A DNA stretch of 10,519 nt from Candidatus Atribacteria bacterium (GTDB lineage: Bacteria; Atribacterota; Atribacteria; Atribacterales; Caldatribacteriaceae), in contig JARRCQ010000031.1 of the NCBI GenBank assembly GCA_029982105.1, positions 1-10,519 of the forward strand, given 5' to 3'. Positions 7,496 to 10,519 of this stretch are shown here, one piece after another. Every line of letters starts with the position of its first letter. Position 1 is the first letter of the stretch. The notes under the pieces are model-generated. The model worked only from the letters and a program-made list of their open reading frames with translations, did not search any database and was not told where the DNA came from. The position numbers were made by a program, and so were the translations under genes.

Positions 7496-7554
7496 GCTGG
7501 GGTTAATGGAATTTCGTTAACTATATAAAAAAATTTAGCGGGGGAGGATACAAG

Positions 7555-7851
7555 ATGAGTGAAGAAAAAACTACAAAACCCAGTAGTACTAAAGATTTGG
7601 GAGTTTATTTTTTAGGTCTTCTGTCAGCAAAAGCCTGGCAATATTTGGGATTGTTAGTTCACCCCGAAACCGGAGAAATATTGGTGGATTTAGAAGAAGC
7701 CCGTAAATCTATCGACCTCTATTCTATGATTTTAGGAGCAATTAAAAAAGATTTGGAAAAAAATGAAGAGCGAGAATTGGAAGCTCAGCTTTCTCAGCTC
7801 CAACTTAATTTTGTAGAAAAAGCTAAAGAAGCGCCCAAAAAGGAAGAGTGA
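7555..7851 (+). CDS. DUF1844 domain protein
   Basis: A 98-residue acidic, soluble protein matching the DUF1844 (PF08899) pattern. After a variable N-terminus comes LGLLSAKAWQYLGLLVHPETG, then the characteristic ARKSIDLYSMILGAI (about residues 49-63), and near the C-terminus ELEAQLSQLQLNFVEK. The tail is Lys/Glu-rich. The function of the family is not established, and no catalytic residues can be pointed out. The start is firmly set by GGGGGAGGA (7540-7548) six bases before the ATG. It stands apart from miaA behind a 317-base gap and is followed by a hairpin, so it is probably the last gene of the + strand group. Confidence 0.85.
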   Translation: MSEEKTTKPSSTKDLGVYFLGLLSAKAWQYLGLLVHPETGEILVDLEEARKSIDLYSMILGAIKKDLEKNEERELEAQLSQLQLNFVEKAKEAPKKEE

Positions 7852-7853
7852 TA

Positions 7854-7871
7854 AAGGGGACTAATCCCCTT
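7854..7871 (+). terminator. Short hairpin after the DUF1844 gene
   Basis: AAGGGG (7854-7859) pairs with CCCCTT (7866-7871) around ACTAAT, and ATTGTTTGG follows. The stem starts three bases after the stop codon at 7849-7851. It has the position and shape of a weak intrinsic terminator with an interrupted T tract. The stem sequence recalls the hairpin at 7345-7369, which also carries AAGGGG and CCCCTTAT. Confidence 0.5.
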
Positions 7872-7897
7872 ATTGTTTGGTCAGTATATAACTATAA

Positions 7898-7933
7898 ATA
7901 GAGAACTACCTCGGTGAAGAGGTAGTTCTCTAT
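7898..7933. terminator. 15-bp hairpin between convergent genes
   Basis: Bases 7898-7912 pair perfectly with 7919-7933 around the loop GGTGAA, with the core GAGAACTACCTC/GAGGTAGTTCTC. The stop codon of the - strand membrane protein (7930-7932) is inside the stem. Neither side has a strong T run (TTATAGT on the - side, AGTCTA on the + side). It is most likely a shared 3'-end structure that stops or stabilises transcripts arriving from both directions. Confidence 0.55.
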
Positions 7934-8436
7934 AGTCTAAATCTGGTAGGTATGAGCCGATAGACTATTAAGGCTATAACTCCGCCTCCTAAAGCAGTAA
8001 ACAGTTGAGGAGTCTGCATAGCTTGTGCTACTGGTGGGGGCACTTGTACTACCCAGATTATTGCTTGGGATAACAGCAAATATTTTAGAAAAGAACCTAA
8101 AATAACTCCTATTATTTCTCTTGCTAAGTTCCCCTGTTTTCCTGAAATCAAGCTAAAAACTATTACCAATACGGCATTACCCGCCATAATGAAGGGAATC
8201 ATTGGCCCCAAAGGAGGGGCAAGGATTCCTCGAACAAAAGCTATCCCTGGGGTAAATAGTCCAATTATTACCCCGCTCCACATTCCGTTTAGAAGAGCTG
8301 CTAAAAGAAGAAAAGCATTTACTAAAGGACCAGTAAAAAATTGAGGTAATCCCAACATCTGGATAGCCAAAGTAAGAGCGAAAAGAATAGCAGTTCTAAC
8401 TAACCATCTGAGTCCTTGATGAGAGGTTGCTTCCGT
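7930..8436 (-). CDS. Small integral membrane protein, ECF-transporter S-component-like
   Basis: The conserved frame encodes about 168 residues with five hydrophobic segments. The N-terminal part reads HQGLRWLVRTAILFALTL, followed by QMLGLPQFFTGPLVNAFLLL, LFTPGIAFVRGILAPPLGP and, near the end, PPPVAQAMQTPQLFTALGGG. This resembles small S-component-like membrane proteins of Firmicutes that bind a substrate for an energy-coupling factor transporter. The substrate is unknown and no EcfA/EcfT gene is in the window. The start is odd. No ATG, GTG or TTG exists in frame before TTG 8370, which would cut into the first helix. ACG at 8436 lies 8 bases after a perfect AAGGAGG (8451-8445) and is used here as the tentative start; the alternative is TTG 8370 (146 residues) or a sequence error. 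It directly follows the Lon-like gene. Confidence 0.75.
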   Translation of the reverse strand, partial: TEATSHQGLRWLVRTAILFALTLAIQMLGLPQFFTGPLVNAFLLLAALLNGMWSGVIIGLFTPGIAFVRGILAPPLGPMIPFIMAGNAVLVIVFSLISGKQGNLAREIIGVILGSFLKYLLLSQAIIWVVQVPPPVAQAMQTPQLFTALGGGVIALIVYRLIPTRFRL

Positions 8437-8439
8437 AGT

Positions 8440-10519
8440 TCATTCCTCCTTATTTTCTTTGGTGTTTTCCTCTTTTTTCTCTCCTTCTTTTTCTTCAAAA
8501 CTCCTCAGGAGTTCTATGGTTTTGGCAAGTTTTTCATCCACCAACCAATTTAGCGTTCCTTTCTCAAAAGTTCCATCGGGTTTTTTCTCTCCTGAAGGAA
8601 GGCCAGTTAATATTTCCATAGCCTGGTCTACAGTGGAAACAGCGTAAATATGAAAATTTCCTTCTCGTACTGCTTCTACTACTTCTTCTTCTAACATAAG
8701 GTTTTGAATATTACTTCGGGGAATAATTACTCCCTGCTCTCCGGTTAAGCCCTTTCCTTTAGCGGTACGGAAAAACCCTTCAATTTTTTGATTTACTCCT
8801 CCAATAGCTTGCACTTCTCCTTTTTGGTTAATGGAGCCAGTAACGGCGATGTCTTGGCGAATAGGTGCTTCCGCTAAACTGGAAAGCACCGCACAAGTTT
8901 CAGCTAAGGAAGCACTGTCTCCTTCTACTCCCTCATAAGACTGTTCAAAGCAGATGCTGGCAGCTACAGAAAGTGGTTTATTTTGGGCATATTTATAACC
9001 TAAATATCCTCCCAAAATAAGAACTCCTTTATCGTGAATGCGGCCACTTAAGCGTGACTCTCTCTCGATGTTTACTACTCCTTGTTTTCCAAGATAGGTG
9101 CGAGCGGTGATACGGGAAGGCCGACCGAAGCTATAATCTCCCAGGTCATAAACTGCTAATCCATTGATTTGTCCTACTACGCTTCCTTGAGTATCAATCA
9201 ATAATACATCTTCTAAAATGGCTTCTTGTAGATGGTCAGCCATAAGACTTAGTCTCTTTTTTCTTTCTTGTATAGCTTTCTGAACATGGTGATCGTAAAC
9301 TCGGTCTTTTCCCTCTTCTCGAGCCCAGAAATCTGCTTCCACTAAGATATCTTTCATAAAGCCAAATTGGGAACTGAGTTTCTTTTGGTGAGAAACTGCC
9401 CGCGCCCCATATTCTAAAACTTTCGCTACTCCACTGCGGTCGAAAGGCAAAAGCCCTTCTTCTTTACAGCAGTTATTAACAAAACAGGCAAAGGAGTGCA
9501 AAACCTCTTCTTCTCTTTGGACTTGATAATCAAAGTCTGCTTTTATTTTAAATAGGTCTCGGAAGTTTTCGTCAACAAGAGTTAAAAGACGGTAATAGTA
9601 TTCGTCACCAATAATAATAACTTTAGCGCTGAAAGGCAAAGGATCGGGGCGTAATCCTTGGGGAGCAATGATGCCAAATTGCTCGAAAGGATCTTCTAAC
9701 CTGATTTCCTGATTTTTCAGGGTTCTTTTTAATCCCTCCCAGGAACCGGGATTGGCGATTAAATCTCGAAAATAGATTATTATGTAACCACCATTAGCTT
9801 GATGGAGAGAGCCGGATTTTAACATAGTATGGTCACTAAAATAAGCTCCCATAAAGGCTCGACGTTCAATCCTTCCGAAAAGATTACTCCAGTTAGGGTG
9901 GGTTTCCAAAATTACCGGAGGATCTTCTAAAGAAGAATTATCCACAAAAACATTTATTTTGAAAGGCAAGAAGGGGTCTTGCATCCTCTGGTAGGGAAGG
10001 AGTTGAGGAAGTTGCTGAGGGGTTTCTGAAGTATCACGAAAGATGTGGAGATAAGAAAGGGTAAAATTCCGCAATGACTCCAAAAACTTAAGGACCTCAG
10101 GATAAGAATTATATTTGTTCACTAATTCTTTGAACAGAGGATTAATGGCAAATTCTGCTACTCTCCGATCGAGCTCTGCTATTTTGTTTTTTAAATCTAC
10201 TTCCAGTTGATGAATTTTATCAAAAGCATCGCTAATTTGAGCTAAAAGTTCTTGCCTTTTAGTTTCTATGACTTCTTTTTCTTCATCAGCTAAAGCTAAA
10301 TATTGTTCTTGAGTCATAGGTTTCCCCCCTACCAAGGGAACCAAGATAGGGCCCATAGAAGTCATACGGAAGGCAAACCCTTCTTCTAAAGCTTTTTTTT
10401 CTAATTCTTGGATTATTTGTCGATTTTTTCTTTGTTGTTCATCAATTAAAATTTGCTTTTGATTTTTATACTCGTCTCCAGCAAAAGTTTTAGGTATGGC
10501 ATCTCGAAGATTTTTTAGT
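8440..10519 (-). CDS. Lon-like ATP-dependent protease, AAA_32/S16 family (5' end outside window)
   Basis: An open frame of about 692 residues running off the right edge; family members are about 800 residues, so roughly the first 100, including the Walker A loop, are outside. From the edge inward it reads LRDAIPKTFAGDEY, a coiled-coil stretch, ALEEGFAFRMTSMGPILVPL, a second coiled coil, then the AAA_32 region with LHQANGGYIIIYFRDL. The C-terminal Lon protease domain carries the catalytic dyad: Ser in VEGDSAS (codon 8916-8914) and Lys in GGVNQKIEG (codon 8787-8785). The family (COG1067) is related to archaeal LonB and degrades or processes proteins; no transmembrane helix is visible in the part seen. 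It ends in a Lys/Glu-rich tail. It is co-oriented with, and four bases from, the membrane protein gene. Confidence 0.93.
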   Translation of the reverse strand, partial: LKNLRDAIPKTFAGDEYKNQKQILIDEQQRKNRQIIQELEKKALEEGFAFRMTSMGPILVPLVGGKPMTQEQYLALADEEKEVIETKRQELLAQISDAFDKIHQLEVDLKNKIAELDRRVAEFAINPLFKELVNKYNSYPEVLKFLESLRNFTLSYLHIFRDTSETPQQLPQLLPYQRMQDPFLPFKINVFVDNSSLEDPPVILETHPNWSNLFGRIERRAFMGAYFSDHTMLKSGSLHQANGGYIIIYFRDLIANPGSWEGLKRTLKNQEIRLEDPFEQFGIIAPQGLRPDPLPFSAKVIIIGDEYYYRLLTLVDENFRDLFKIKADFDYQVQREEEVLHSFACFVNNCCKEEGLLPFDRSGVAKVLEYGARAVSHQKKLSSQFGFMKDILVEADFWAREEGKDRVYDHHVQKAIQERKKRLSLMADHLQEAILEDVLLIDTQGSVVGQINGLAVYDLGDYSFGRPSRITARTYLGKQGVVNIERESRLSGRIHDKGVLILGGYLGYKYAQNKPLSVAASICFEQSYEGVEGDSASLAETCAVLSSLAEAPIRQDIAVTGSINQKGEVQAIGGVNQKIEGFFRTAKGKGLTGEQGVIIPRSNIQNLMLEEEVVEAVREGNFHIYAVSTVDQAMEILTGLPSGEKKPDGTFEKGTLNWLVDEKLAKTIELLRSFEEKEGEKKEENTKENKEE
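8445..8451 (-). promoter_or_regulatory. Shine-Dalgarno site for the membrane protein, inside the end of the Lon-like gene
   Basis: AAGGAGG, read on the - strand from 8451 to 8445, is a full anti-16S match and also encodes part of the Lys/Glu tail of the protease. One base after it is an ATGA overlapping the protease TGA, but that ATG frame stops after 15 codons. The in-frame ACG (8436-8434) is at the optimal 8-base distance. Confidence 0.6.

Larger units (their letters stand above)
7238..7554. other. 317-base gene-poor region with tandem structured elements
   Basis: Between miaA and the DUF1844 gene there is no convincing protein gene. The first part (7238-7295) is A-rich and holds no clear promoter. 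The centre (7296-7495) holds two colinear imperfect repeats with conserved hairpins. The end (7496-7554) holds an imperfect palindrome (7502-7521, GTTAATGGAATTTCGTTAAC, paired with two G-U wobbles), an A-rich stretch and the strong GGGGGAGGA ribosome binding site (7540-7548) of the next gene. Non-coding RNA or an untranslated leader is the best reading. Confidence 0.6.

Noticed and set aside
7309..7506. 65-codon + strand reading frame with a GAGGG site five bases upstream of its ATG
   Set aside because: It runs through both tandem elements, which lie in different frames relative to each other (107-base offset), and its composition (Phe/Ser-rich from T tracts) is what noncoding T-rich sequence gives. 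No family resemblance.
7502..7529. Promoter and operator for the DUF1844 gene (palindrome plus TATATAAA)
   Set aside because: A -10-like TATATA or TATAAA is present, but no acceptable -35 lies 16-18 bases upstream, and the palindrome includes two wobble positions that would not be symmetric as DNA.

Overview
The window is a compact, AT-leaning bacterial chromosomal segment. The gene order cinA-thpR-recA-recX-rny-ymdB-spoVS-miaB-miaA, on the + strand, is of the kind found in Clostridia-type Firmicutes and some deep-branching relatives. The presence of spoVS, RNase Y and the TIGR00282/YmdB phosphodiesterase side by side, with purine-rich Shine-Dalgarno sequences, fits a Firmicutes-like lineage. 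spoVS also occurs in non-sporulating phyla, so it does not prove sporulation. No 16S or other decisive marker is present, and the taxonomic reading is an inference.

Positions 1-2260: the 3' end of cinA (NMN deamidase domain), thpR, recA and recX are packed with overlapping ends (GTGA-type junctions) and form one transcription unit for NAD salvage, RNA end processing and recombination. Positions 2257-2285 hold a good sigma-70/sigma-A-type promoter whose -35 box overlaps the recX stop codon. It should drive the next block: rny (membrane-anchored RNase Y), ymdB-like phosphodiesterase, spoVS, miaB and miaA (positions 2343-7237). miaA and miaB together carry out both steps of ms2i6A37 tRNA modification. 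A 20-bp perfect palindrome spans the spoVS stop codon, just before a miaB start that has no visible ribosome binding site.

Positions 7238-7554 lack a convincing gene. They contain two colinear imperfect copies of a roughly 80-90 nt element, each with a U-rich tract, GGGGGTT, a first hairpin and a second hairpin of the form AGGAA-loop-TTCCT. A long-range helix could close the whole segment. This is the most interesting unexplained structure in the window. It is followed by a small DUF1844 gene (7555-7851).

Positions 7852-7933 hold two hairpins between convergent genes. On the - strand a Lon-like AAA_32/S16 protease (open at the right edge) is followed immediately by a small five-helix membrane protein resembling ECF-transporter S components. 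The reading frame of that membrane protein has no ATG/GTG/TTG where its N-terminus should begin.
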